From the NCBI GenBank assembly GCA_965206975.1, contig OZ242253.1, positions 3,410,001 through 3,474,000 on the forward strand: a stretch of 64,000 nt of DNA. Reading direction: 5' to 3'. This document shows, piece by piece, positions 25,632 to 34,237 of the stretch. Both the position numbers and the translations under genes were made by a program. The first letter of the stretch is position 1. Every line of letters starts with the position of its first letter. This DNA is from JAAXGI01 sp965206975. GTDB lineage: Bacteria > Gemmatimonadota > Gemmatimonadetes > Longimicrobiales > Gaopeijiaceae. The notes beneath the pieces were generated by a model, which had not been told where the DNA came from, did no database searches, and was given only the letters and a program-made list of their open reading frames with translations.

Positions 25632-26363
25632 ATGCCCCGTCTGACTGAGTTTCGCGTCCTCACGTTCGACTGCTACGGCACCCTGATAGACTGGGAGAGC
25701 GGGATCTGGGATGCCCTGCAACCGCTCATCATGGACAGCGCCCCCGCCGACGTGCCCCGGGGCCGCGCCCTTGCCGCATTTGCGGAATTCGAGAGCGGAC
25801 ACGAACGGGCGGCCCCGACACTGCCCTATCCCGAAATCCTCGCCCGGGTGCACCGGAGCATCGCGGAACGGTTCGGACTCCGATCCCGCGCGGCGCTCGA
25901 CCGCGTCTTCGGCGCCTCCGTACCAGAGTGGCCTGCATTTCCCGACACCGCGAATGCGCTTCGCATCCTGAAGGAGCACTACCGGCTCGTCATCCTCTCA
26001 AACGTGCATCGCGAGGGGATCGCGGGCTCGAACCGGAAGCTCGGCGTGGAATTCGACGCGATCTATACGGCCGAGGAGATCGGTGCGTACAAGCCGTCCG
26101 ACGACAACTTCGAGTACCTCCTCTCCCACCTGAAGTCGGAGCTGGGGCTGGAACCCTCCGACGTCCTACACACCGCCCAGAGCCTCCATCACGATCACGC
26201 GCCGGCGAACCGCTTCAAGCTCGCCAACGCCTGGATCGACCGGCAGCGGCTCTCCGGCGGCGGGAGCTGGGGCGCGACGGAGCGGGTCGCGACGATGCCC
26301 ACGACCGACTTCGTCTTCTATTCACTCGGCGAGATGGCCGAGGCAGTGAAAGCCGCATTCTGA
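25632..26363 (+). CDS. HAD-superfamily haloacid dehalogenase type II-like hydrolase
   Basis: A 243-residue HAD hydrolase. Motif I is LTFDCYGTLIDWESG with the nucleophile Asp at about residue 12; motif II is VILSNVHREGI (about 121); motif III Lys is in GAYKPSDDNFEYLL (about 150); motif IV region is VLHTAQSLHHDHAPA (about 177). The L-2-haloacid dehalogenase subfamily has this DCYGTL pattern with a helical cap. The end of motif IV has HHDH where a GDS/N-type acidic loop is usual, so activity on haloacids is uncertain. ATG 25632 is the start that gives the usual N-terminus. It lies 137 bases after copy 3 of the propeller genes. Confidence 0.78.
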   Translation: MPRLTEFRVLTFDCYGTLIDWESGIWDALQPLIMDSAPADVPRGRALAAFAEFESGHERAAPTLPYPEILARVHRSIAERFGLRSRAALDRVFGASVPEWPAFPDTANALRILKEHYRLVILSNVHREGIAGSNRKLGVEFDAIYTAEEIGAYKPSDDNFEYLLSHLKSELGLEPSDVLHTAQSLHHDHAPANRFKLANAWIDRQRLSGGGSWGATERVATMPTTDFVFYSLGEMAEAVKAAF

Positions 26364-26552
26364 TCCGCTTCGGAGATTCGCCCGCTGAGCCCGGCAGCCT
26401 CTCTGGCGAGGGCGAGACGGAAGCCGGGAGGGGTTTTCGAGTCGCACTCGCTCCACCGTCTGCCGGGGCCTCCTAAAGGCGAGCCCGGCCGAGGCGGACG
26501 ACCCTCGAAGAAGACTCCCCGAAGCACTCCGCTCAGGGTCCCCGCACCGTCC

Positions 26553-28151
26553 TTACGAGAAGTAGATCCAGAGCGCGGCTACGGCGGCGATCACCCCGAG
26601 GCTCAAGACGGCGTCCACTCGACTCCAACCCGCTTCGCGGCCGGGACTCGGGGCCACGACCTCGACACACTCCTGCGAGGCGGGAGCGGAGACGAGGCTC
26701 ACGGAGACGAGGATCCCGACCGACACCACGAAGAGGAGGAGTGCGAAGTGGAGGAAGTTGATGTCCGCGTAGGTGAAGAGGAGACCGTTCAGCCTCGACT
26801 TGTTCAGCTCAGCGACGAGGCGCCCCATTCCGAAGAGGAACCCGCCTGTCAGGGCCGCGATCGCACCGGTTGCATTCGCGCGGCGCCACGCGATCCCGAT
26901 GAGGAAGACTGCGGCAATCGGAGGGGCGATATACGCCTGCACGCTCTGCAGGTACTGATAGAGTTCTCCCGAGATGAGCCGCATAAAGGGGATCCAGAGG
27001 AGTGCGAGGGCTACGAGTACGACCGTGCTCGCCCGTCCCACTAGGACGAGGCGACGCTCCGGGGCACGCGGGTTCAACTTCTTGTAGATGTCCCACGTGA
27101 CAAGCGTGGAGGTAGAGTTAAAAACGGATGAGAGCGAACTCATGAGAGCGGCAAGGAGTCCGGCCACGACGAGCCCGCGAACCCCAGCGGGGAGGAGGAC
27201 CCCGATCAGGGCGGGAAGCGCCTCGTCGGGAGCCCCGAGCTCGAGGCTACCTTGCGCCGCCAGCCCGGCGGCGATGACGCTAGGGATGACGAAGATGAAG
27301 AGAGGGAGGAGCTTCAGGTACCCGGCGAAGATCGTTCCCCGGCGCGCATCGGCTTCCCCGTGCGCAGCGAGGACCCGCTGCACGATGTACTGGTCCGTGC
27401 ACCAGTACCAGACGCCAGGATCGGCGCGCCGAAGAGGATCCCCGTCCAGGGAAAATCGGGATCCGAGGTCGGCCTCCAGAGGCTCATGAAGGACGGGCCG
27501 ACGGACTCGCGCATCGCGCTCCACCCCCCGAGCGCCTCCAGGCCGAGGATCGCCACGGCCACGGAGCCACCGATCACGACGAACATTTGTACGAGGTCGG
27601 TATAGAGGACCGCCCGGAGACCTCCGATCACCGTGTACGCGCCGGTGATCACGACGACCACGAGTGCTCCGGTCCAGAAGTCGATCCCCATGAGCACCTC
27701 GAACACAATCCCGCCCGCCACGATCGTAATCGAGATCTTCGTGAGTACGTACCCGATGATCGAGATCAACGCGAGGTACCATCGCGCCGCCGCCGAGTAG
27801 CGCCGCTCCAGGAATTCGGGCATCGTGAAGACCCCGCTCGTCAGGTACAGGGGCACGAAGACCCATCCGAGGATGAGGAGGATGAGAGAGGCGAGAATCT
27901 CGAACTGCGCGACGGCGACACCGGATGATGCCCCGGTCCCGGCGAGCCCGACGAGGTGCTCCGACCCGATGTTGGATGCGAACAGCGAACCGCCGATGAG
28001 AAACCACCCTGCGTCCCGTCCTGCAAGGAAGTAGTCAGCGGGCGCGCCCACGCCGGCGCGTTCGCGAAGCGTGGCCCAGAGCGACACGCCGAAGATCAGG
28101 GCGAAGTAGCCGCCGATGACGGCCCAGTCCAGGCCCCCGAGGACGCTCACC
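26553..28151 (-). pseudogene. Sodium:solute symporter, one-base frameshift
   Basis: A member of the SSS family (13 membrane segments) interrupted by a single frameshift near 27415. The 5' part encodes GGLDWAVIGGYFALIFGVSL through PWTGILFGAPIL, with the sodium-site region FASNIGSEHLVGLAGTGA. The 3' part continues as VWYWCTDQYIVQRVLAA, DIYKKLNPRAPERRLVLVGR and a last helix before FS-stop. Restoring one G after ATCCTG (GG to GGG) rejoins the frames to read PILGVWYWCTDQ, the normal family sequence. The start is probably GTG 28151 (VSVLGGLDW); an upstream ATG at 28258 adds basic shadow sequence. It is either a recent null allele or a homopolymer sequencing error, since the rest is well conserved. 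Confidence 0.8.
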
Positions 28152-28300
28152 GGCCGCCAGGCCAGGCTTCGGCGCGCCGGAGGGGAGCGGCGAACCCCAC
28201 CGGGAGGGAGGAGAGGCGAGGGGCCATTGTCGTGTCGGCGGCTCGGGACATGGTGCAAAGGTGCCCATCGTTCGGAGCAACAGCAATAAACCCAACGAGC

Positions 28301-28549
28301 GCGTCCTCTTAAGAGGGCCGTCGGCCCCTCCTATCCGGATTCATGTTTGATATCGCGAACATACCGCGTGCGCTCCAGAGCGTGACCTTCGTGATCCCGA
28401 TCCGCTACTTCGTCACCGTCACACGCGGGATTTTCTTGAAAGGGGTCGGGGCCGAGGTCCTCTGGCCGCAGGCGGCACTCATGATCGCGTCTGCCGCGAT
28501 GGGACTCGCACTCGCGACAGGCGTCTTCCGAAAGGAGCTCCCCGCATGA
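28301..28549 (+). pseudogene. 5'-truncated ABC-2 permease remnant
   Basis: Only the C-terminal quarter of an ABC-2 type permease remains: LLSGFMFDIANIPRALQSV, IPIRYFVTVTRGIFLKGVG and a last membrane helix (AALMIASAAMGLALATGVF) ending in RKELPA. The pattern SGF..I.NIP..LQ...I.P.RYF matches the conserved end of drug-export permeases and parallels the end of the next gene. The preceding part of the gene and any ATPase are gone; the break lies beside the start of the frameshifted symporter. The stop overlaps the next ATG (ATGA), showing they were a coupled permease pair. Confidence 0.75.
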
Positions 28550-29683
28550 GCGGAGCGGAGGGCGAGCGTCCTTCGCATCCGACGGATCGTGGAAAAGGAG
28601 GTCCGGCAGCTATTGCGGGATCCCAAGACGAAGGGGGTCATCTTCGTCTCGCCCGTCATACAGCTTCTTCTCGTCGGCTACGCCGTCAACATGGACATTC
28701 GAAATGTGGCACTCGCGCTCGCCGATCACGACCGGACGCGGGCCCCGCGCGAGTTGGTGGATGCATTCACCGCCTCCGGGTACTTCCGGATCGAGGAGAT
28801 CCCCGGCCGGGCAGGAGGGCTCGGTGCCGCGCTGGATCGGGGACGAGCGGCCGCTGCGCTCGAGATCCCGGGCGATTTCTCAAGGGACCTCCACGCCGGC
28901 CGTGGGGCGGTGGTGCAGTCTCTCGTCGACGGGACGAATTCCAGCACGGCGACGGTGGCACAGGGCTACGCCGCCAAGATCGTACAGGAGGTCGGCCTCC
29001 GCCGCGCGGCGGAGTCGGCCGCGGGCGCACCGCTCGCGGGCCCGGCATCGATCTCCGAGCGAGCGCCTGGTTCAACCCATCGCTCGAGTCGCGCGTCTAC
29101 GATGTGCCTGCCGTAGTCGGGATGGTCGTGCTCCTGATAAGCCTGCTCCTCACCGCAATGGCCGTGGTAAGGGAACGCGAAGTGGGAACCCTCGGACAGC
29201 TCTTCGTCTCGCCCCTCTCTCCGGTCGAGCTGACCCCTTGGAAAAAGATGCTTCCCGCTGCCGGGATCGCTATGGTACAGCTTGCATTCGTCATGGCCGT
29301 CGCGCTCTTCTGGTTCGATGCCCCGCTCCGGGGATCCGTTCCGGCACTCGTCCTCGCCGCAGACCTCTTCATCCTTGCGGGTCTCTCGGGCGGGGCCCTC
29401 ATCTCCACGATATTGCGAACCCAGCAGGAGGCCTTTCCTCGCGATATTCCTCTCCGTACTACCGGCGATCATACTTTCCGGGCTCCTCTACCCGATCGAT
29501 ACGATGCTGGCGCTATTCCGGCAGCTGACGCTCGTGAACCCCCTCCGACACTTCCTCGAGATCGTCCGCAGCATCTTCCTCAAGGGCGATGGCCTCTCTG
29601 AACTCGCAGTCCCGTTCACGGTGCTCGATGGAGTGGACGCCCTTGCCCTAACGTTTCGGCGTCTGTCCGCGTCAACCGGATAG
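28546..29683 (+). pseudogene. ABC-2 type export permease with three frameshifts
   Basis: Starts at ATG 28546 in an ATGA overlap. A shift near 28568 leads into RIRRIVEKEVRQLLRDPKT (first part), then the large external domain to about 29040. A second shift there enters GIDLRASAWFNPSLESRVYD, MVVLLISLLLTAMAVVRERE, LGQLFVSPLSPVELTPWKK. A third near 29434 gives FLAIFLSVLPAIILSGLLYP and NPLRHFLEIVRSIFLKGDG before the stop. Each break is repaired by adding or removing one base, mostly in runs of G or T. Protein sequence between breaks is well kept, so loss is recent or the base calls are faulty. It pairs with the truncated permease upstream. Confidence 0.82.
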
Positions 29684-29736
29684 GCAGAGATCGACGCCCT
29701 CCCGGATCCGACGGACCAATAGGCATGGAGTGCTCC

Positions 29737-30189
29737 GTGAATCACCCCCTCCGACGACCCGTGGTCCTCCTCCTCGCCGCCCTGATCGTACCGCAACTCC
29801 TCGCGGCGCAGGAACGCCGTCCGGGCACGCCACTCGCCGCCCTGCTGCAAAACCCCGTCGCCGCTCTGCTTCAGCGTGCGGACAGCCTCGGACTCGGCCT
29901 CTCGGGGGATCAGACGGTGCGCCTCGAGGAGTTCCGCACCGATCTCGACGAGGCGACGAGTTCCGCCCGGGCGAGGCTGGAAGCCGTCGGTCCGCAAGGC
30001 GGGCGCCGCCGCGGCGGGTTCCGACAGCTCCGGCCCCAACTTGAAAGGGTCCGAGCTGAGCACGCGGCTGCACTCGAATTGGTGCGGGCGGAGGTCCTGT
30101 CAGAGGAACAGTGGGAGATCGCGACAGCCTTCCTCGAATCGCAGGGGCCTCCGGGAAGAGGGGGCGCGGTTCGACCGGGGCGGAGGTAG
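29737..30189 (+). CDS. Spy/CpxP-like periplasmic protein
   Basis: A 150-residue secreted helical protein with a signal peptide (RRPVVLLLAALIVPQLLAAQ). Two LTxxQ-type motifs are visible, LSGDQTVRLEEF (about 50) and LSEEQWEIATAFLE (about 122), with a long charged helix between (QLERVRAEHAAALELVRAE), the Spy/CpxP layout linked to envelope stress and metal resistance. I prefer GTG 29737 (GGAG six bases upstream) to ATG 29725. It lies 65 bases before the MacA-like adaptor gene and probably starts that operon. Confidence 0.7.
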   Translation: MNHPLRRPVVLLLAALIVPQLLAAQERRPGTPLAALLQNPVAALLQRADSLGLGLSGDQTVRLEEFRTDLDEATSSARARLEAVGPQGGRRRGGFRQLRPQLERVRAEHAAALELVRAEVLSEEQWEIATAFLESQGPPGRGGAVRPGRR

Positions 30190-30253
30190 TCCGTCCACGC
30201 CCCTGCACCACTACCTTTACCGGAGAGCCTTCTCTCCACCATACGGCGAACCC

Positions 30254-31627
30254 ATGAAACGAATGAGCATCGGGATCGCGGGACTACTCGTCGCGGGCTC
30301 GACCGGGGCGTGGTGGCTCACAACCCGCGGCGCCTCAGACGACGTTGCGTACCGGTTCGTCGAGATCACTCGGGGGGACCTCGAGTCGACGGTGACGGCG
30401 ACGGGCGCCGTTCAGGCCACGGAAACGGTCGAGGTCGGCACGCAGGTCTCGGGCCAGGTCGCCGAGATCTACGTAGACTTCAACGACAACGTCTCAGCCG
30501 GCGACCTGATCGCCCAGATCGATCCGACGATTCTCGAGCAGGAGGTTCAGTCGGCCGAGGTGAATCTGGCTAGGAACCAGGCGGAGTTGGATCAGACACG
30601 ACGCGAGCTTGAGCGAACGATCGAACTCCACGCAACGCAGGTCGTCACGGACAGCGAACTCGACCTGGCGCGCTACCAGTTCGCCCTCGCTGACGCAGCT
30701 TTCCGCTCGGCCGAGATCAACCTCGAACGAGCACGACGGAACCTCGAGTACACTGAGATCCGTGCGCCGATCAACGGGATCGTGGTCTCAAGGGACGTAG
30801 AGGTCGGGCAGACGGTGGCCGCGAGTCTCTCCGCCCCCATTCTCTTCCTCCTTGCACAGGACCTGGCCGAGATGGAGATCCTCGCATCCGTGGATGAGAG
30901 CGACATCGGCCAGATCCACGAGGGCCAGCCGGTTCGCTTCACCGTGCAGGCCTACCCCGAGCGCGAATTCCAGGGGGTGGTACAGCAGGTGAGACTCCAA
31001 TCGACCACGCAGGACAACGTCGTTACCTATAGCGTCGTAGTGAATGCGGAGAACTTGGATGGAGCGCTCCTCCCCGGAATGACGGCGACGCTCGATGTCG
31101 TGCTCGACCGGGAGGAGGATGTGCTCAGGGTCTCGAATACGGCGCTCCGCTTTCGCCCGACGCAAGCGATGCTCGAAGAGTTCGAAAGGGCACAGACCGC
31201 CGTGGAGGGGGCAGCGGGTGAGGATGAGAACCCCTTCCCACTCGAGCCAAGGGGCGGACGAGATGGGCGAACCGGTCCCGGCAACTTTCCCCCCGGTGGA
31301 GTGGATGGGGAGGCGATCCAGAGGTCCCGCGCCAACTTTCAGCGGGAAGGGGGCGCCTTCCGTGCCGGTGCGGTCGCGGCACGACCGGGAGGCGGTGGAG
31401 GCGTCGGAACCCTCTGGTACCTTGACGAGAGCGGGGCACTCAGATTCACGCGCGTCCGCACGGGGCTCACGGACGGGATACAGACCGCGATTCGGATGGC
31501 GCCCCCAGAGGGCCCGGAGGGCCTTCAGGTGATCGCCTCGGTTACAAGCGGCGAGGCACCGGAAGGTGGCCTGAACCCCTTCCAGCCCCAATCCGGAGGG
31601 GGATTCCGACGCTTCGGCGGGTTCTGA
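30254..31627 (+). CDS. MacA-like periplasmic adaptor (membrane fusion protein)
   Basis: A 457-residue HlyD/RND-type adaptor linking an inner membrane transporter to an outer membrane channel. N-terminal anchor at about residues 4-20. First lipoyl half at ETVEVGTQVSGQVAEIYVDF, long coiled coil at about 95-160 (QAELDQTRRELERTIELHA), second lipoyl half YTEIRAPINGIVVSRDVE, then beta-barrel (SDIGQIHEGQPVRFTVQAY). A Gly/Pro/Arg-rich insertion at about residues 325-385 (PRGGRDGRTGPGNFPPGG) breaks the membrane-proximal domain and is unusual. The stop overlaps the ATPase start (TGATG), so the genes are coupled. Confidence 0.88.
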   Translation: MKRMSIGIAGLLVAGSTGAWWLTTRGASDDVAYRFVEITRGDLESTVTATGAVQATETVEVGTQVSGQVAEIYVDFNDNVSAGDLIAQIDPTILEQEVQSAEVNLARNQAELDQTRRELERTIELHATQVVTDSELDLARYQFALADAAFRSAEINLERARRNLEYTEIRAPINGIVVSRDVEVGQTVAASLSAPILFLLAQDLAEMEILASVDESDIGQIHEGQPVRFTVQAYPEREFQGVVQQVRLQSTTQDNVVTYSVVVNAENLDGALLPGMTATLDVVLDREEDVLRVSNTALRFRPTQAMLEEFERAQTAVEGAAGEDENPFPLEPRGGRDGRTGPGNFPPGGVDGEAIQRSRANFQREGGAFRAGAVAARPGGGGGVGTLWYLDESGALRFTRVRTGLTDGIQTAIRMAPPEGPEGLQVIASVTSGEAPEGGLNPFQPQSGGGFRRFGGF

Positions 31628-32400
31628 TGGATCCGGATTCGCAGGATCGGCCGAAGCTGATCGAGGCGCGCCGCTTGGAGCGGGTGTTTCGGATGGGGAG
31701 CACCGAGGTTCGAGCTCTCCGGGGTGTGGACCTGACGATCGAGACGGGAGAGCTTGTCGCGATCATGGGCGCGTCCGGGTCCGGAAAATCCACTCTCATG
31801 AATATCCTGGGGTGTCTCGACCAGCCCACCGGGGGAAGCTACCGGCTCGAGGGGACGCAGGTGGAGACGCTGGCCAAGGACGAGCTCGCCGATATCCGGA
31901 ACCGCAAGATCGGCTTCGTCTTTCAGGGCTTCAACCTTCTTCCCCGTACGAGTGCACTCGAGAACGTGGAGCTGCCCCTCCTCTACGATCGGAGCGGACG
32001 CCGGATCGACACCCGGCGCCTCGCAGCCGAGGCGCTGGACCGGGTGGGGCTGGCAGACCGGATGGATCACGATCCTTCCGAACTCTCCGGGGGGCAGCAG
32101 CAGAGGGTCGCCATTGCGAGGGCCCTCGTCACGAAGCCCTCTCTCGTCCTAGCCGACGAACCCACCGGGAACCTGGACTCCGTGACCTCGCTCGAGATCA
32201 TGGCTCTTTTTCAGGAGCTTCACGCCGAGGGTGTCACATTCCTGATCGTAACCCACGAATCGGAGATCTCCCGGTACGCCGAGCGGATCGTGGAACTTCG
32301 TGACGGTCGCGTCACTCGAGATATCCCGGTCGACGACCGTTACGAGGCCCCGAAGGACACGTCGGCCTCCCGCAGCGCTGAACCGGCGGGTGTGGCATGA
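31627..32400 (+). CDS. MacB-type ABC transporter ATPase
   Basis: A 257-residue ATPase of the LolD/MacB/FtsE class. Walker A GASGSGKST (about residues 45-53), Q-loop FVFQGFNLLPRTSALENVELP, signature ELSGGQQQRVAIARAL, Walker B LVLADEPTGNLDS and switch His in LIVTHE. The alternating LP(R)TSALENVELPL pattern is typical of type VII tripartite exporters. ATG 31627 overlaps the adaptor stop, and the stop overlaps the permease start by four bases (ATGA). Unlike E. coli MacB, ATPase and permease are separate polypeptides. Confidence 0.93.
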   Translation: MDPDSQDRPKLIEARRLERVFRMGSTEVRALRGVDLTIETGELVAIMGASGSGKSTLMNILGCLDQPTGGSYRLEGTQVETLAKDELADIRNRKIGFVFQGFNLLPRTSALENVELPLLYDRSGRRIDTRRLAAEALDRVGLADRMDHDPSELSGGQQQRVAIARALVTKPSLVLADEPTGNLDSVTSLEIMALFQELHAEGVTFLIVTHESEISRYAERIVELRDGRVTRDIPVDDRYEAPKDTSASRSAEPAGVA

Positions 32401-33614
32401 AGACGAGTAACCTCATCAAAGTCGCCGGCGTGAGCATCCTCAAGAACAAGATGCGTACGCTCCTCACCATGCTCGGAATCATCATCGGTGTGGGCGCCGT
32501 CATAGTAATGGTAGCGATCGGGGCGGGCGCTCAAGGTCAGATCGAGCGCCAGATTCAGAGCCTCGGGACGAACATGCTCGTGATCACCCCCGAGTCCACC
32601 TCCCAGGGGGGCGTCAGCATGGGCGCACAGAGCCGTCCCCGCCTGACCACGGAGGACGCGGAGGTGCTCGCGAGCCAGGGGTTCCTCCTGGCCTACGTGT
32701 CGCCGGTCATCAACAGCTTTACCCAGGCGATCGGGGGCACAGGTAACTGGCGGACATCGCTCCTCGGCGTCGGCGTCGACTACCCAGAGATCCGCGATTG
32801 GAACGTAGCAGACGGTGCGTTCTTCGATGAGGCAGGCATCCGCGCCATGCGCCGGGAAGTGGTCATCGGAAGCACCGTAGCCGAGAACCTCTTCCCGAAT
32901 GGGGGCGCAGTTGGTCAGCGGCTCCGGCTTCGCGACGTGCCGGTCACCGTCATCGGGGTGCTCGAGACGAAGGGGCAAACAGCCGGCGGGAATGACATGG
33001 ATGACACGATCCTGGCACCGTATACGACGGTCCAAACGAGGATGTCAGGACGCCAGTTCATCGGCCAGATCCTCGCGAGCACCCTATCACCGGACGAGCT
33101 TGCCCTCGCGGAAGAAGAGATTCGCCAGATCCTCCGCGATGCGCACGGCCTAGCGCCAAACGAGCCCGACGACTTCACCGTGCGAAATCAGGGTGAATTG
33201 GCAGATGCGGCCCAGAGCATGACACAGATCATGACCCTCCTCCTCGCGGCGATCGCCAGCATTTCGCTCCTGGTCGGCGGTATCGGCATCATGAACATTA
33301 TGCTTGTCTCTGTGACCGAGAGGACGCGGGAGATCGGCCTCCGGCTCGCAGTCGGTGCCAGGAGCTCGGACGTGATGACCCAGTTCCTGGTGGAGAGTGT
33401 GGTGATGAGTTTTGCGGGTGGAGCACTTGGTGTCCTCGCAGGCGTCGCCGGTGGCCAGACGATCGCGATCTTCACCGGGTGGAGCACGACGGTCTCCCCC
33501 GCAACGATCGGACTCGCCCTCGGCTTTGCTGCGAGCGTCGGGATCTTCTTTGGCTTCTATCCGGCACGCCGTGCCGCCAGGATGGACCCCATCGACGCGC
33601 TGCGGTACGAGTGA
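32397..33614 (+). CDS. MacB-type ABC transporter permease
   Basis: A 405-residue permease with the MacB/FtsX layout: one N-terminal membrane helix (LLTMLGIIIGVGAVIVMVAI, residues about 20-40), a periplasmic domain of about 220 residues, and three C-terminal helices beginning with MTLLLAAIASISLLVGGIGI and followed by ERTREIGLRLAVGARSSDV and the conserved end PARRAARMDPIDALRYE. It completes an intact Spy-adaptor-ATPase-permease operon, in contrast to the decayed exporter just upstream. Substrates of this class include macrolides, peptides and lipids; none can be assigned here. Confidence 0.93.
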   Translation: MKTSNLIKVAGVSILKNKMRTLLTMLGIIIGVGAVIVMVAIGAGAQGQIERQIQSLGTNMLVITPESTSQGGVSMGAQSRPRLTTEDAEVLASQGFLLAYVSPVINSFTQAIGGTGNWRTSLLGVGVDYPEIRDWNVADGAFFDEAGIRAMRREVVIGSTVAENLFPNGGAVGQRLRLRDVPVTVIGVLETKGQTAGGNDMDDTILAPYTTVQTRMSGRQFIGQILASTLSPDELALAEEEIRQILRDAHGLAPNEPDDFTVRNQGELADAAQSMTQIMTLLLAAIASISLLVGGIGIMNIMLVSVTERTREIGLRLAVGARSSDVMTQFLVESVVMSFAGGALGVLAGVAGGQTIAIFTGWSTTVSPATIGLALGFAASVGIFFGFYPARRAARMDPIDALRYE

Positions 33615-34237
33615 CTCGACGCGGCAGCACCCTCGCCTTGCGTCAACGCGGAGGCGTCTCCTCTCCTCCGCCCGTCCTCCCCGGCCCGCCAGACAGCACG
33701 AGGCGCCATCTCTGTCAGAGTCTACGCGGAGCTCCTTGACGCCGTCGTGGGTAGCCGCCCCAAAGACTGTCAGAGGGCGTGACGCCGCGTCGCACTCATG
33801 ACGCAGCGGGGCCAGGCGCTCGTCCACGCGATGGGTAACCGCTGGTACCTCTATACACCCAGCCGCAGCCCACTGTCCGTGGATGGTTTCCCCGGCGATG
33901 ACCGGAGCCACAATGTACCCGTGCGCCGAGCATCACTGGCCCACGCGTCCCAGCCCTCGCTCGGACAAGACGTCTGCGGGACTCCCCGCAAGCACAAGGA
34001 GGCGCTCCCGTCGCCCTCCCTGACGCCAAGCGGTCTACGCTGCACGCAAACTGAACGGCCGACTCACGACCGTCGGTTGGGTGGACGTAAAGTGACCGTA
34101 TCTCTATGATAATCACCCCCTGACCATTGCACGCCTCGAGCCAGCAAGTGGTCCGCTCCACCGCCGGCGGGGTGGGGCAGAGTGCTCGGGCACGGCCGAA
34201 CACGCTAGAGTGCTAGCACCTAACACGGTTGAGCTAG
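33615..34237. other. Intergenic region before the OLD-family gene
   Basis: 623 bases with no supported gene; open frames lack ribosome sites and have shadow composition. A hairpin with arms GCGGAGG/CCTCCGC (33648-33671) lies just after the permease gene and could end that transcript. The last 150 bases are AT-richer and lead into the lower-GC ATPase gene, so the boundary of that acquired segment is probably here. Confidence 0.45.
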
